A stretch of 54,394 nucleotides of DNA. Origin: a virus. The notes below the pieces were generated by a model. It worked only from the letters and a program-made list of their open reading frames with translations. It made no database searches and had not been told where the DNA came from. The position numbers and the translations under genes were made by a program. Positions 1 through 8,774 of this stretch are shown here, piece after piece. Location: positions 1 to 54,394 of the IMG/VR virus record IMGVR_UViG_3300032293_001366; one strand, written 5' to 3'. Numbering within the stretch: position 1 is the stretch's first letter; each line of letters opens with the position of its first letter.

Positions 1-2209
1 AAGGCACAATCAAAGAATAACTTGCAGATAAAGCTAATGCACTACCAATTATTGCACCTACCTTACCTATTGTTGATAAAATTAAGAGAACATTTGATGT
101 TGCACCATCTGACATTAAACGAGTTTCCTTACCTATATTTAAGTAAGATGACATTAAGGTAGTTTTTAGCTTCTCAAAAGATAGATTTACAAAACCTACA
201 TTGTTTGAGAATGCTCTAAACATACCATCCATAAGACCTTCATTAATTTGTATTGCATTGGATAGTGTCTGTTCAAATTGTTTATATGACTCATCTAATG
301 TAAATACACCTGATTGTATACCTGATAAGATTTCTTGGAAATTACCACCTAAAGTAACCAAGTTAAAGAAGGATAGTAGTAAATCATTACCAAATAAATT
401 GTATGCAAATGATTGAGCACCTAATTCATCTAATTGTTTCTGTATAAATAGTTCTTGATTGCCTGCAAAATCTGCATACGAATAGTTGCCTGAAACACCT
501 TTAGCAATAATAGGCATTTGCTCGCCAATTTTATATTTAGTACCTTGATTAGCAATGGATTTACCTGAATAGAATTTCTTACCATTTTCTTCAACAATCT
601 TAGAGTTTTCACCTATACCCCTAATTAGTTCATATACACCACCACCTAAATCTTTTAATACATTTGATTTAACAAGTTCTGCCGCTAATTCAGGTGTGAG
701 TGATTGTAGACCTTTGCTTAAACTATCCATTTCACCTTTAAGTCCAAGCATAACCTGTGACATAGAGTTCATTGTGCCTTGTTCAAGTGTAATCCCTTTA
801 CCTTTAGCAAATGTTTCAATTAGTGCTGGTATTTGATCAAATTGACCTGTACCTGCAAGATTACTTAATTGTTTAGTAGTATTCTCATCTAACATGATTT
901 GATTTAGTAATTGCTTAAATCCTGATGCATTTGTAAGTTTTAAAATCTCATCATTTTGTAGATTTGCAGTGGATAATGCTTTTGCAGTTTTTCTAACTTT
1001 AGGTTGAAGTGTTAATCCTTGCTTACCTTGTGTTTGTAATTCAACTTGTTTTTCTTCAATTTGCCTATCAATATTTTGTTGCATTAAGATAAAACCTCTT
1101 TGGAATGCATGTAAATATTCACCTGTTTCAGCACCTGATTTTGCATTTAGTAATTTACCTGACATAGCTAGAAATTCAGGGAATGTAGTCGCATAGAATT
1201 TTTGATTTAATCCCATATTTCTAACCAATACATCGCCTACATTCTTAATTGTAAGAGGTGTCTTATTAAATGCAGTAATCATTTGATCAAGATAAGTGCC
1301 TAAATGTTGTGTATTTTCTGCAAAATCAGTTTGGTAACCTGGACTTGCTACATTTAATACTTGGTGAACAAGTTTGCCTGCCTCAAGTAATGCAGTATCT
1401 GCTCCACCAAGTTCATCTGTAAATGTAGCACCTAATTGTACGATTTTATCAAGCATACTAACATTACCATCTTTAGTTTTTACATTCTTTTCTGTAAGTA
1501 CACCTGGATCAATACCCTTAGAGATCATATCAGTGAACATCGCTGTAATTTGACCTTGAGAGAATTTAGTCGTTTGGTATAATCTTTGAATTTCTGTATC
1601 TGCTTTTTTAGCCATATCAATTCTAGATTGTTGTGCATTACTTAATGTTGCATTGATAAAATTGTTTAAATCAGTACCTGTTTTATTATCATATTCAATT
1701 TTAAAGTTCTCTACATCTGCTTGTTTAGCACCTATAAATAACATAGATTTAATTAAGCTATCAAAATCTTTCATATATTTAGGATCAGAATTTGCAAGAG
1801 CCTTAGCCTTAGCAAGATCATTAGAGATGTTTAAACTCATTGTAGGTAATATTTTATCTTTAAATTTTTGCATATCACCAAATGCACCTTGAGTATTAAG
1901 CACAACATCTAAAGATAGTCTTTCTTGTTCATTCTTCTTAAATTGTTCTAGGGATTTATTAAGTAATTCATCTGCAACACCTTTAAGTTTAAGAAAGTTT
2001 TCAACAATTCTTGTAATACCTTGATCAAAGTTCTGTAATTGTTGAGCAACATCACCAAATGCATTACCCATAGATTTAGCAGTATCTTTTGCACCATTTT
2101 CAGTATTGTCTAGTGCTTTCTGTGTATTATCTAGTGATGTTTTTAGTGCATTTAGTGATTGTATTGCCCCTGCAGTATCTACACTGATTGCTATGTTATA
2201 ATTTGCCAT
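1..2209 (-). CDS. tail tape measure protein (C-terminus beyond window)
   Basis: This reading frame is open from an ATG at 2209 to the window edge, giving 736 residues with no stop. It is long, alpha-helical and rich in Gln, Asn, Lys and Leu, and begins with heptad-like coiled coil around residues 15-60. Near the visible end is a hydrophobic stretch (about residues 710-736, with LLILSTIGKVGAIIGSALAL), as in tape measure proteins that insert into the host membrane. It lies directly downstream of the tail chaperone with its frameshift, which is the standard place for the gene that sets tail length. The start is set by a CGGAG ribosome-binding site inside an AAAAAAACGGAG motif nine bases upstream. 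The assignment rests on position, length and composition, not on a catalytic motif. Confidence 0.85.
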   Translation of the reverse strand, partial: MANYNIAISVDTAGAIQSLNALKTSLDNTQKALDNTENGAKDTAKSMGNAFGDVAQQLQNFDQGITRIVENFLKLKGVADELLNKSLEQFKKNEQERLSLDVVLNTQGAFGDMQKFKDKILPTMSLNISNDLAKAKALANSDPKYMKDFDSLIKSMLFIGAKQADVENFKIEYDNKTGTDLNNFINATLSNAQQSRIDMAKKADTEIQRLYQTTKFSQGQITAMFTDMISKGIDPGVLTEKNVKTKDGNVSMLDKIVQLGATFTDELGGADTALLEAGKLVHQVLNVASPGYQTDFAENTQHLGTYLDQMITAFNKTPLTIKNVGDVLVRNMGLNQKFYATTFPEFLAMSGKLLNAKSGAETGEYLHAFQRGFILMQQNIDRQIEEKQVELQTQGKQGLTLQPKVRKTAKALSTANLQNDEILKLTNASGFKQLLNQIMLDENTTKQLSNLAGTGQFDQIPALIETFAKGKGITLEQGTMNSMSQVMLGLKGEMDSLSKGLQSLTPELAAELVKSNVLKDLGGGVYELIRGIGENSKIVEENGKKFYSGKSIANQGTKYKIGEQMPIIAKGVSGNYSYADFAGNQELFIQKQLDELGAQSFAYNLFGNDLLLSFFNLVTLGGNFQEILSGIQSGVFTLDESYKQFEQTLSNAIQINEGLMDGMFRAFSNNVGFVNLSFEKLKTTLMSSYLNIGKETRLMSDGATSNVLLILSTIGKVGAIIGSALALSASYSLIVP

Positions 2210-2278
2210 TTTGTAAATCTCCGTTTTTTTAGTGTATATTATCTAACATGATTTTATACCATATAAACTAGAGATTTA

Positions 2279-3246
2279 TTATTTCTTTTTCATTGCTTGT
2301 TGTTCTTTTTGTATAATTTGTCGTAGTTCTTCTACATAGCGATTTCTACGATAAATAGGCAATGATAATGTATCTGTTTCCGACCAATGCCATCTTTCAG
2401 CAAAAGCAACCACAGTATTTGTAAGATTTTGCCTTATTTTCTCAGCACTCTCTTGCCATTTTGAGTAGTTTTGGTCACTGCTTTCGCCTTTGAATTGAAA
2501 AAACTTGTTACATCAATACCAAATCTATGACGATGACCACATGATTGACACTCTAATTCAATATCAGTTTGTAATCCAGGTGCTTGTTCTGCAATTTGTT
2601 TAAATGCATGCATTCTTTCATCACTAGACATTCTTCTAATTTGTTCATCGCTAGGAACATGATCAAGTCCTACAACGGATTTTAAACCTAAAGAAAGGGA
2701 AGATGTAAGAACTTGTGAGCCTTCAAGTGTTGCCAAGTGTTCTTGTTGCTTACCTGTAAGGAATGACCATGTAGCAAGTTTATGTCTTTGACCGTTTTCC
2801 ATAAATCCTTTGGAAAATTCAATGTCAAGTTGTGTATTTTCTGTATCTGCCCAATCATATACATCTAACTCTGTAATGTCGATTTCATATTCATTATCAC
2901 TATCACATTCAGGGCATACAACCTTACTTAAATCAAGTTTCTCTGTATCACCTAAAGCACGAATACAAAAGAATAGGAAATCTCTATCATAAGAAAACAT
3001 TTCTCTTACAATCTTCTCATCAATCAATTCAGCAGAGTTTCTTTTCTTAGGAATTAAGCCCTTGATTTCTTGAATTGATCTTCTTAGTAAAATGGTCAAT
3101 GCTTTTGCACCATTGTTTTTGATTGCTTTAGATGACATGTTTTCTTCATCATAGCCATTCATTGCATCAATTGTAATTTCTCTATATACTTTACCGTCAA
3201 TACGAATACCAACAGGTAGCACGACTTCATTAGATATTGTAAGCAT
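2279..3246 (-). CDS. tail assembly chaperone, long form by -1 frameshift
   Basis: An open frame from 2512 to 2279 has no plausible start codon, and a TGA lies just upstream at 2513-2515. A -1 slip on T TTT TTC (2503-2497) joins it to residues 1-250 of the upstream protein and gives about 322 residues. The extension begins QFKGESS, contains FAERWHWSETDTLSLPIY and ends in MKKK. An aromatic helix of the form F-x-x-x-W-x-W followed by a leucine-rich helix is typical of the downstream part (T domain) of G/GT-type tail chaperones. The arrangement directly before the tape measure gene matches that of lambda G/GT. The frames and the slippery heptamer can be read directly; frameshifting itself is inferred. 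Confidence 0.75.
2434..3246 (-). CDS. tail assembly chaperone / T4 gp26-like baseplate protein, short form
   Basis: This 270-residue protein resembles the T4 base plate (gp26-like) family found just before tape measure genes: an N-terminal LPVGIRIDG segment, a DR motif near residue 87 and an RAL segment near 96-98. Two CxxC pairs (C111/C114 and C233/C236, the latter in CQSCGHRH) probably form a zinc ribbon. It lies between the tube gene and the tape measure gene, where tail assembly chaperones are normally encoded. The last 20 codons overlap a second open frame that has no start of its own, joined through a TTTTTTC slippery site at residues 249-250. The short form is the product when no frameshift occurs. 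Confidence 0.8.
   Translation of the reverse strand: MLTISNEVVLPVGIRIDGKVYREITIDAMNGYDEENMSSKAIKNNGAKALTILLRRSIQEIKGLIPKKRNSAELIDEKIVREMFSYDRDFLFFCIRALGDTEKLDLSKVVCPECDSDNEYEIDITELDVYDWADTENTQLDIEFSKGFMENGQRHKLATWSFLTGKQQEHLATLEGSQVLTSSLSLGLKSVVGLDHVPSDEQIRRMSSDERMHAFKQIAEQAPGLQTDIELECQSCGHRHRFGIDVTSFFNSKAKAVTKTTQNGKRVLRK
2497..2503 (-). promoter_or_regulatory. -1 programmed frameshift slippery site (TTTTTTC)
   Basis: The heptamer T TTT TTC is in the correct phase (X XXY YYZ) for the zero frame of the chaperone gene. It lies at the beginning of the overlap with the downstream frame, whose upstream stop is only 10 bases 5'. No other in-phase slippery heptamer was found in the overlap. Confidence 0.75.
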
Positions 3247-3303
3247 AGCTTTATCCTATCATTGTGATATGGTTTTTTTAACTTTCCGTTTTTCTATGCT
3301 ATG

Positions 3304-3332
3304 TTTATATAAATTATATTAGTGATTGTCAA
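3304..3332 (-). promoter_or_regulatory. sigma70-like promoter before tail chaperone
   Basis: TTGACA (3332-3327), a 17-base spacer containing ATCACTAATATAAT, and TATAAA (3309-3304) face the chaperone and tape measure genes. The match to a vegetative promoter is near-consensus. Confidence 0.6.
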
Positions 3333-3353
3333 TAATTGTATAAGCTAAAGAAA

Positions 3354-3839
3354 TTATCTACGTTCCCCAACATTAGAGTATTTTGTTTCAAGCATGTCTG
3401 AACAAGCAACTTCTAGTGTTTCCAAAAGAATGTCATTACCTGTTGCATCAAGATCACCAATTTGTCTACTAACAACAAAACAATCTTTAAGTACAATTTC
3501 TCTTTGAATGATATTGTTACGATCTTTAATCTTGATAGTTACATCTCTCATTGGTGATGGTGCATTTGCTATGACTGCATTAGCCGCAGTATCAGGATTA
3601 TAGCTTGCATTGATCCAATCAATCAAATCACTATCACTTGAAAATCCACGTTCAAAAGTAACATTGGAAATGCTTGCTTGACCAGGATATTTTCTAACTA
3701 CTAATTTATCGCTACCTTCACGATATTCAATTTCTTCAATTGTTTTTTCTAAACCTGTTACAGATTGAAATTGAATACTAGTTGAAATACCAGCAATACC
3801 AACTTCAAACTTAAAGTTTCTCATCAATAAATCTGCCAT
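3354..3839 (-). CDS. tail tube protein
   Basis: This 161-residue protein follows the sheath gene. It has the pattern of T4 gp19-like tube proteins: an N-terminal NFKFEVGIAG strand, FQSVTGLEKTIEEIEYREG, a PGQ turn, then a segment of the form TFERGFSSDSDLIDWI. Tube subunits polymerise into the inner tail channel around the tape measure protein. The length is normal for the family. The start at 3839 has an AAAGGA ribosome-binding site. Confidence 0.92.
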   Translation of the reverse strand: MADLLMRNFKFEVGIAGISTSIQFQSVTGLEKTIEEIEYREGSDKLVVRKYPGQASISNVTFERGFSSDSDLIDWINASYNPDTAANAVIANAPSPMRDVTIKIKDRNNIIQREIVLKDCFVVSRQIGDLDATGNDILLETLEVACSDMLETKYSNVGERR

Positions 3840-3879
3840 TTTTGTTTTTCCTTTATCTAGTGTTTATGTAGCTAAGATA

Positions 3880-5712
3880 TTACTCTTGAATGCTACCACC
3901 TGATTGTGTTTGTGTGAAAGTAAAGACAATAAATTCTGCAGGTCTTTGGAATGCAACACCAATTTCACCACTTAGGATACCTTGATTAATATCTTCTTGT
4001 GAATTTGTGCTTGCATCAATCTTTACAAAGAATGCATCTTTAACATTTGAGCCTGCAAGTTGACCATTATTCCACATACCTGTAAGGAATGCAGAAATGT
4101 TATTGCTAAGAATTGACCATAATGCAGGATTATTCTTTTGAAACAGATATTGTTTAGTAGAAAGTCTTACTGTTTCTTGAATAAAATTCATTGTTCTTCT
4201 AAGGGGAATATAGAGATATTGTGGTAATGATGATAATGTTCTAGCACCAAATACAAAAATACCCTTACCACCTGTTGCTAAATCAAGCAAGCGAATGCAA
4301 TTTACACCTGCAGGATTTAAAAATTCTTGTTCAGCATCAGATACGACTCTTTCAAGTGCTACAAGTCCTGACAATTGACCAAATTTATTTAAGCCTGCTG
4401 CTGCACTTGATACACCACCTTCAGGGGCAGGAATACCATCAACCTTAGCAAATAAACCTGCAATATGTCCACAAGGTGGGATAGTAATGGTAGCAGATTG
4501 ACCTGGACGAGCAGGGTCTTGTACCTTGATATGTGGGTAATATAAAGCACCCCAATAGCTATCAACACCTAATGTTGCTTTACGATAGCTATCAATTTCA
4601 GAAGGTGTAAGTCCTTTAGGTGCATCTAAAATAGCAAATTTACCACGAGTTTCAGCATAGCTTAATAATGCACTATGGAAAATTTCATTTGCACGAATAA
4701 GTCCATCTGAATTATCTGTAGATTGTGGAGCTACAATTAAGCTAAAGTCATTGACATTATCAAGAGCATGTAAGCCAAATCCCATAGTAGAATTACCAAT
4801 AAAGCTATCTGAGTCAAAGGATAATTTTTCTGATTGACCAAAGATAAATGCTTGTACAGTTTCAGCAAGAGAAGTAACACCTACAAATTCAGGTGCATCT
4901 AAAGAGTAATCGAATTGAGAATCATCTACCATAATGAAAGAAGAGCCTGCAACATCATCATTGATAACTAATCCAATGTAATCGCTAGCAAATGGATTAA
5001 GAGATACTTGCTTAAATGTTTCAAGTACATTATCCGCACTATCTTTTACTTTAAGATCATAGTGTAAAGAGTTAATTGTGCAAGCTGTAGTAAATGCTGA
5101 GTCAAGAGCAGATGCAAGGAATACCTTATTTTGTACTGCACCTGCAACAACAGTAGTTTCTACCTTAGTGACTTCTAAATATTCAGTAGTGCCACCTTCA
5201 GCAATTTTAAGGATAGTGCCTGCAGAGATACCAATTACTTGTTTCATCAAGATAAACAAAGCACCACCAGATGCATTTGCCTTTAGGTCACCATTTGCAT
5301 TAGCTACATATTTTGAGTTAAGTTTAAGAGATACCTTTAATTTATCCCCTTCTTCCCCAAATGCTTGAAATCCTTTGTAACCTGCTTTGAAAGTAAAATC
5401 ACCAATAGTAGCAGAAGATGGGCTACCTACAAGTGAGTCACCATTGATTGCAGTTAATCTAACGATATAAGCCTTAGAGCCACCGTTATCAAAGAATGCT
5501 TTTACACAAAGATCAAGGTTTTCTGTCTTATAGCAACCACCAAATACTTTTAGGTAATCTTTATATGATGCTACTGCTACGGGTTTTTGTACAGGTCCTT
5601 TTTTTGTAAAGCCAAAGAAAGCAGTTACACCTGTACCCACAGTAATGATAGGGGTAGTTGTAGGATTGCTTTCTTTAATATACACTCCAGGAGTGCCATA
5701 AACTGTTGCCAT
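3880..5712 (-). CDS. contractile tail sheath protein
   Basis: This 610-residue protein opens with the sheath signature YGTPGVYIKE and a GVTAFFGFTKKGP strand. It ends with the conserved C-terminal sheath fold: LWSILSNNISAFLTGMW, a KIDASTNSQEDINQG loop, and a GVAFQRPAEFIVFTF strand that exchanges between subunits. The insertion between roughly residues 100 and 300 is Ala/Ser/Gly-rich and variable, as in other sheaths, where it decorates the outer surface. It precedes the tube gene by 40 bases. The ribosome-binding site is AAAAATGGAG, a one-base variant of the AAAAAACGGAG motif seen at many other starts. Its presence defines the phage as a myovirus. Confidence 0.96.
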   Translation of the reverse strand: MATVYGTPGVYIKESNPTTTPIITVGTGVTAFFGFTKKGPVQKPVAVASYKDYLKVFGGCYKTENLDLCVKAFFDNGGSKAYIVRLTAINGDSLVGSPSSATIGDFTFKAGYKGFQAFGEEGDKLKVSLKLNSKYVANANGDLKANASGGALFILMKQVIGISAGTILKIAEGGTTEYLEVTKVETTVVAGAVQNKVFLASALDSAFTTACTINSLHYDLKVKDSADNVLETFKQVSLNPFASDYIGLVINDDVAGSSFIMVDDSQFDYSLDAPEFVGVTSLAETVQAFIFGQSEKLSFDSDSFIGNSTMGFGLHALDNVNDFSLIVAPQSTDNSDGLIRANEIFHSALLSYAETRGKFAILDAPKGLTPSEIDSYRKATLGVDSYWGALYYPHIKVQDPARPGQSATITIPPCGHIAGLFAKVDGIPAPEGGVSSAAAGLNKFGQLSGLVALERVVSDAEQEFLNPAGVNCIRLLDLATGGKGIFVFGARTLSSLPQYLYIPLRRTMNFIQETVRLSTKQYLFQKNNPALWSILSNNISAFLTGMWNNGQLAGSNVKDAFFVKIDASTNSQEDINQGILSGEIGVAFQRPAEFIVFTFTQTQSGGSIQE

Positions 5713-5734
5713 TTGTTATTCTCCATTTTTAGGT

Positions 5735-5763
5735 TTATAAGTAATCTTATCTATTATGGTAAA
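5735..5763 (-). promoter_or_regulatory. promoter before tail sheath, conserved-spacer class
   Basis: TTTACC (5763-5758), 17 bases ending AGATAAGATTAC, then TTATAA. The -35 box and spacer closely match the promoter at 33926-33954. It drives sheath and tube. The -10 box is poor. Confidence 0.5.
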
Positions 5764-5902
5764 ATATATCAATACTGTTGTGAGATATATTCTATTTTAG
5801 CAAGTAAAATGTAGCTATGATGTCTAAGAGTATATATTTAATATGTATGCTTATGATGTATGTTATATAGGTTTTAAAAGTGATTGTCTAGTCAAATTTA
5901 TG

Positions 5903-6595
5903 TTAATTGCTAGGAAACCAAATTTGAGTTTCATTAAATGCCATAGTTCTATCAGTATATTTGACTGCATTCTCTACAGTAGTTGGTCTATTTAGTGTAT
6001 CAACAGGTTGGTTTGCGATTGTCTTAGCTTGTTTAAAAGTATATTGCATCTGTGTAACACCTTTTTCAATGATGTCAGTATCTTCATTATCAATATCTGC
6101 AAGCACTTCATATGTAAAGATTTTATGGTAGATAATACGATCAGTATCTTCTATGTCTTGAGTGCTAAAGGATAGGCGAAAAATCCAATAATCTTCATCA
6201 CCTACAATTAAGCTATCACGAATATTTAGTCTATTCTCTACCTTACGAATAAGTTCTCTATCTTCTTGTGGTGTAAGTGCATAGGTTTCTATCAAATACC
6301 TTAAACGATACCAATGAGATGTTTCTCTAGTTCTATATGTAGGTGGTGTAGTTGTATAATCTACTTCTATATCTGTTCTAGGTAATGCATGTTCCATTTT
6401 AAAGTCAATTTCCATTTCACTAAGATTGATAGAAATTGCAGGATAGATTGTATCTTGTTGTATCTCTGTTTCAGGATATGCCAAAAATACAGTAACATCT
6501 GTAAGAGTGTTATCATTATCTAGTAGAGATGTTAGCTTTATATCTTTATATATGTCATAGATTGCTTTTTCTATTTCTTTTAATTGTTTAGCCAT
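5903..6595 (-). CDS. putative tail terminator / tail completion protein
   Basis: This 230-residue protein lies between the neck genes and the sheath, where tail terminator or completion proteins are encoded. It has a helical N-terminus (LKEIEKAIYDIYKDIK), a strand with YPAISINLSEMEID, and YRLRYLIETYALTPQEDREL, the general pattern of small alpha/beta tail terminators that cap the tube and join it to the head. The call rests on gene order and size; no motif is decisive. The start at 6595 uses an AAAAAAACGGAG ribosome-binding site with nearly the same leader as 2209 and 11456. Confidence 0.6.
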   Translation of the reverse strand: MAKQLKEIEKAIYDIYKDIKLTSLLDNDNTLTDVTVFLAYPETEIQQDTIYPAISINLSEMEIDFKMEHALPRTDIEVDYTTTPPTYRTRETSHWYRLRYLIETYALTPQEDRELIRKVENRLNIRDSLIVGDEDYWIFRLSFSTQDIEDTDRIIYHKIFTYEVLADIDNEDTDIIEKGVTQMQYTFKQAKTIANQPVDTLNRPTTVENAVKYTDRTMAFNETQIWFPSN

Positions 6596-6619
6596 TTTTG
6601 TAATCTCCGTTTTTTTCTA

Positions 6620-7000
6620 TCAAGGTTTAATGAATGGTGGTGGTTGTACGATTGGTTTTGCTTGTCTTGGTCTTTTATTTTTAAATTGATCATGTATATT
6701 TTGGTATAGCCTATCTGCAACAGCATGAATAGATTGATCTACATCACTTGGTAAGCTAGGGTATGTTTGTTCAAGTGTATTTAAATCCATACTACCATTT
6801 GCAAAGTATTGTATTGTATTTTTAGTTTTACGAATACCTATACCATTATCCATAATGATCTTAATATAATCATTAGTTCCATTATATCGTCTACCTAAAG
6901 ATGGGATTGTTTTTTGTACAGCTCTATCAACACCATCTACAATATCAGTTTTTATACCATCAAAAATATCTAAAAGTTGTTGTTTTGTAGTATCATTCAT
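6620..7000 (-). CDS. putative neck protein (HK97 gp10-like position)
   Basis: This basic protein of 126 residues starts within the stop of the preceding gene (ATGA overlap at 6997-7000), so the two are translationally coupled. It has a helical N-terminus, a middle rich in Asn, Ile and Lys, and a proline-rich C-terminal tail (KPIVQPPPFIKP). Size, charge and position between a head-closure-like protein and a tail-terminator-like protein fit a neck or tail-joining protein. No sequence motif was recognised. Confidence 0.5.
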   Translation of the reverse strand: MNDTTKQQLLDIFDGIKTDIVDGVDRAVQKTIPSLGRRYNGTNDYIKIIMDNGIGIRKTKNTIQYFANGSMDLNTLEQTYPSLPSDVDQSIHAVADRLYQNIHDQFKNKRPRQAKPIVQPPPFIKP

Positions 7001-7464
7001 TTGTTACCTATCTCACTTCTACATTGGAATTCAAATAAGATTGCACCACTACCATCATCTGCATTAGGTCTAATTGTATCAATCTTGTATTCAATACCTT
7101 GATAGATAAATTTATCTTGCATACGAATTTTATCACTAAAGTCAATGTCATTTAGTAATCGTGGATCATCTTCTGCTTCAGGAATTAAGTATTGTATCAC
7201 TTGTGACTGTGACAACATGACAATGATTGTTCTTCTACTCTCTTCACCAATCTTGCTTACATTTTCCTTCCAATATTGTCTATCTGCTACAACAAGTGCC
7301 TTAATATCAACAGGTGGTAAGTAGTTTTTCCTACCACTAAGATATGGTGAGTCTGCTCGTTTAGATGTATTATTGTATCTTACATATTGTATCATAGAGC
7401 CAAACTCATCTATAAATTTGTTTGTTTCTTTTAGGTTTGTTCCAAAATACTTAGACAATTTCAA
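6997..7464 (-). CDS. putative head-closure (stopper) protein
   Basis: This protein has 155 residues. Its C-terminal half carries DKIRMQDKFIYQGIEYKID, which resembles the small beta-barrel of head-closure proteins where the substrate-facing loop reads D-x-I-x-x-x-x-x-Y-x-I/V. It overlaps the upstream adaptor-like gene by 14 bases and the downstream gene by 4, so it belongs to one translationally coupled connector operon. The function is inferred from position and this weak pattern. Confidence 0.5.
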   Translation of the reverse strand: MKLSKYFGTNLKETNKFIDEFGSMIQYVRYNNTSKRADSPYLSGRKNYLPPVDIKALVVADRQYWKENVSKIGEESRRTIIVMLSQSQVIQYLIPEAEDDPRLLNDIDFSDKIRMQDKFIYQGIEYKIDTIRPNADDGSGAILFEFQCRSEIGNK

Positions 7465-8239
7465 TCTCCATTGTAGGTGTATAGCTTTCTAAATCATTTG
7501 TATTGATTAGTCTTAATCTAAAGTAGTATGTGCCTAAAGGTAGATTTTTAGAGATATATTTATGTACTTGATTATCATAAGTAATCCATTCCTGCACAAA
7601 GTTATCAAACAAAGGATTATTTGCTCTATCAATCGCATAATAGCTTAAAAAATCGGAATGGATAACTTCCCATTCAAATCTAACATTGTTACCTATCAAT
7701 TCATAGCTAATATCAGGTGGTGTAAGTGGTCTATCCATTACATAGTGAGAATGTCTACCTGTTCTTAGTGATTTACGATATAAATAACCTACTTGTACTT
7801 GAGATGTACTATCATCATTTAGTAATAATTCTGCATTAAGTAGTTTTTTATATTGATCTTCTAGTGTTTTTGCCAAATTTACCCAATATTTAGGTCCTTC
7901 AAGTCCAAGAAAGTGATTTGTTTTGCTAAATCCATTAGGTAATGCAAGTGTTTGTACAGGTAACTCAGGTAAATCACTAACAATGTTTGATGTAGCACCT
8001 TCTGCTCCTCTAATCATACACATTTCAAGTGTTGCTCTAAGTTCTAACATATATTCAAGTCGTGTAGGAATTGTACCTAAAGTGTATGATTTAGCTATAT
8101 CATAGTTAAGAACAGCAATACCTCTATCTATACAATCATTATAAAATTCATCTGTATATTTAGGTTGTGTTTCCCCTTCAAGTGCAAGAGTGTCATGTAC
8201 TCTTCTTCTAATTTTATTGATTAGTGTGCTTGCTATCAT
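7451..8239 (-). CDS. putative head-tail adaptor with C-terminal FN3-like domain
   Basis: The 262-residue product begins with a helical region (IASTLINKIRRRVHDTL, then DEFYNDCIDRGIAVLNYDIA) of the kind seen in gp6-type connector adaptors that sit below the portal. From about residue 170 it changes to beta sequence (PPDISYELIGNNVRFEWEV, LPLGTYYFRLRLINTNDLES) with the spacing of a fibronectin-III-like fold, an add-on often found on exposed virion proteins. The start at 8239 uses an AAAAAAACGGAG ribosome-binding site. Position between the capsid genes and the head-closure candidate supports a connector role. Confidence 0.5.
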   Translation of the reverse strand: MIASTLINKIRRRVHDTLALEGETQPKYTDEFYNDCIDRGIAVLNYDIAKSYTLGTIPTRLEYMLELRATLEMCMIRGAEGATSNIVSDLPELPVQTLALPNGFSKTNHFLGLEGPKYWVNLAKTLEDQYKKLLNAELLLNDDSTSQVQVGYLYRKSLRTGRHSHYVMDRPLTPPDISYELIGNNVRFEWEVIHSDFLSYYAIDRANNPLFDNFVQEWITYDNQVHKYISKNLPLGTYYFRLRLINTNDLESYTPTMEIEIV

Positions 8240-8273
8240 TTTTTAATACTCCGTTTTTTTCTAAGATATTAAG

Positions 8274-8302
8274 AGTATAGTAAAAAGCACCTAAATATTA
8301 AA
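8274..8302 (-). promoter_or_regulatory. promoter before connector genes
   Basis: TTTAAT, 17 bases, TATACT (8279-8274). It lies 35 bases upstream of the adaptor start at 8239. The spacer lacks the conserved CACTTAGATTGT block. Confidence 0.4.
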
Positions 8303-8316
8303 GCATTATATTCCTA

Positions 8317-8739
8317 TTATTTTACTGCCTCAATTTTCATAAGAAATTCTGCAAACACAGGATCAACATGATAAACCTTGCCCTTTTCTACAAGTAGCTT
8401 GTGATTACCATAGAGTGTTCTTACATCTTTTAATCCAATTACCTTAACTTTACTGTCACCACCATAGGTTGATTTATGACCTTCAGGTTTATAGACAATT
8501 TGTTCTTTAGGTTCTTTTTTTTCATTTTCCCTATTTCCATAAGGTGAGCGATTGATCTTAGGTAGATCAGTTTTTTTAACTTCCGTTTTTACATCGCTAG
8601 AAATGGAAAGATCGTTCTTGATAGCATCTGTATTTAAACCAAATGTATCTTGAACGATCTTACTTACATCTTGTGTTGATGATAAAACAGAAACAGGCTC
8701 ACTTGTGGCAACAGGATTTCGTGGTCTACGAACTGCCAT
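8317..8739 (-). CDS. hypothetical virion-region protein
   Basis: A 140-residue protein just downstream of the major capsid gene. The N-terminal two thirds look disordered, rich in Ser, Pro, Lys and Glu. The C-terminal 50 residues (VKVIGLKDVRTLYGNHKLLVEKGKVYHVDPVFAEFL) look like a small folded beta domain. Genes here often encode capsid decoration, head completion or proximal neck proteins. No family was recognised. The gene contains a short version of the CCGTTTTT word (8583). Confidence 0.75.
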   Translation of the reverse strand: MAVRRPRNPVATSEPVSVLSSTQDVSKIVQDTFGLNTDAIKNDLSISSDVKTEVKKTDLPKINRSPYGNRENEKKEPKEQIVYKPEGHKSTYGGDSKVKVIGLKDVRTLYGNHKLLVEKGKVYHVDPVFAEFLMKIEAVK

Positions 8740-8774
8740 AGCAAATCCCTTTCATGTTTAGTTTAGGCTAGGAA

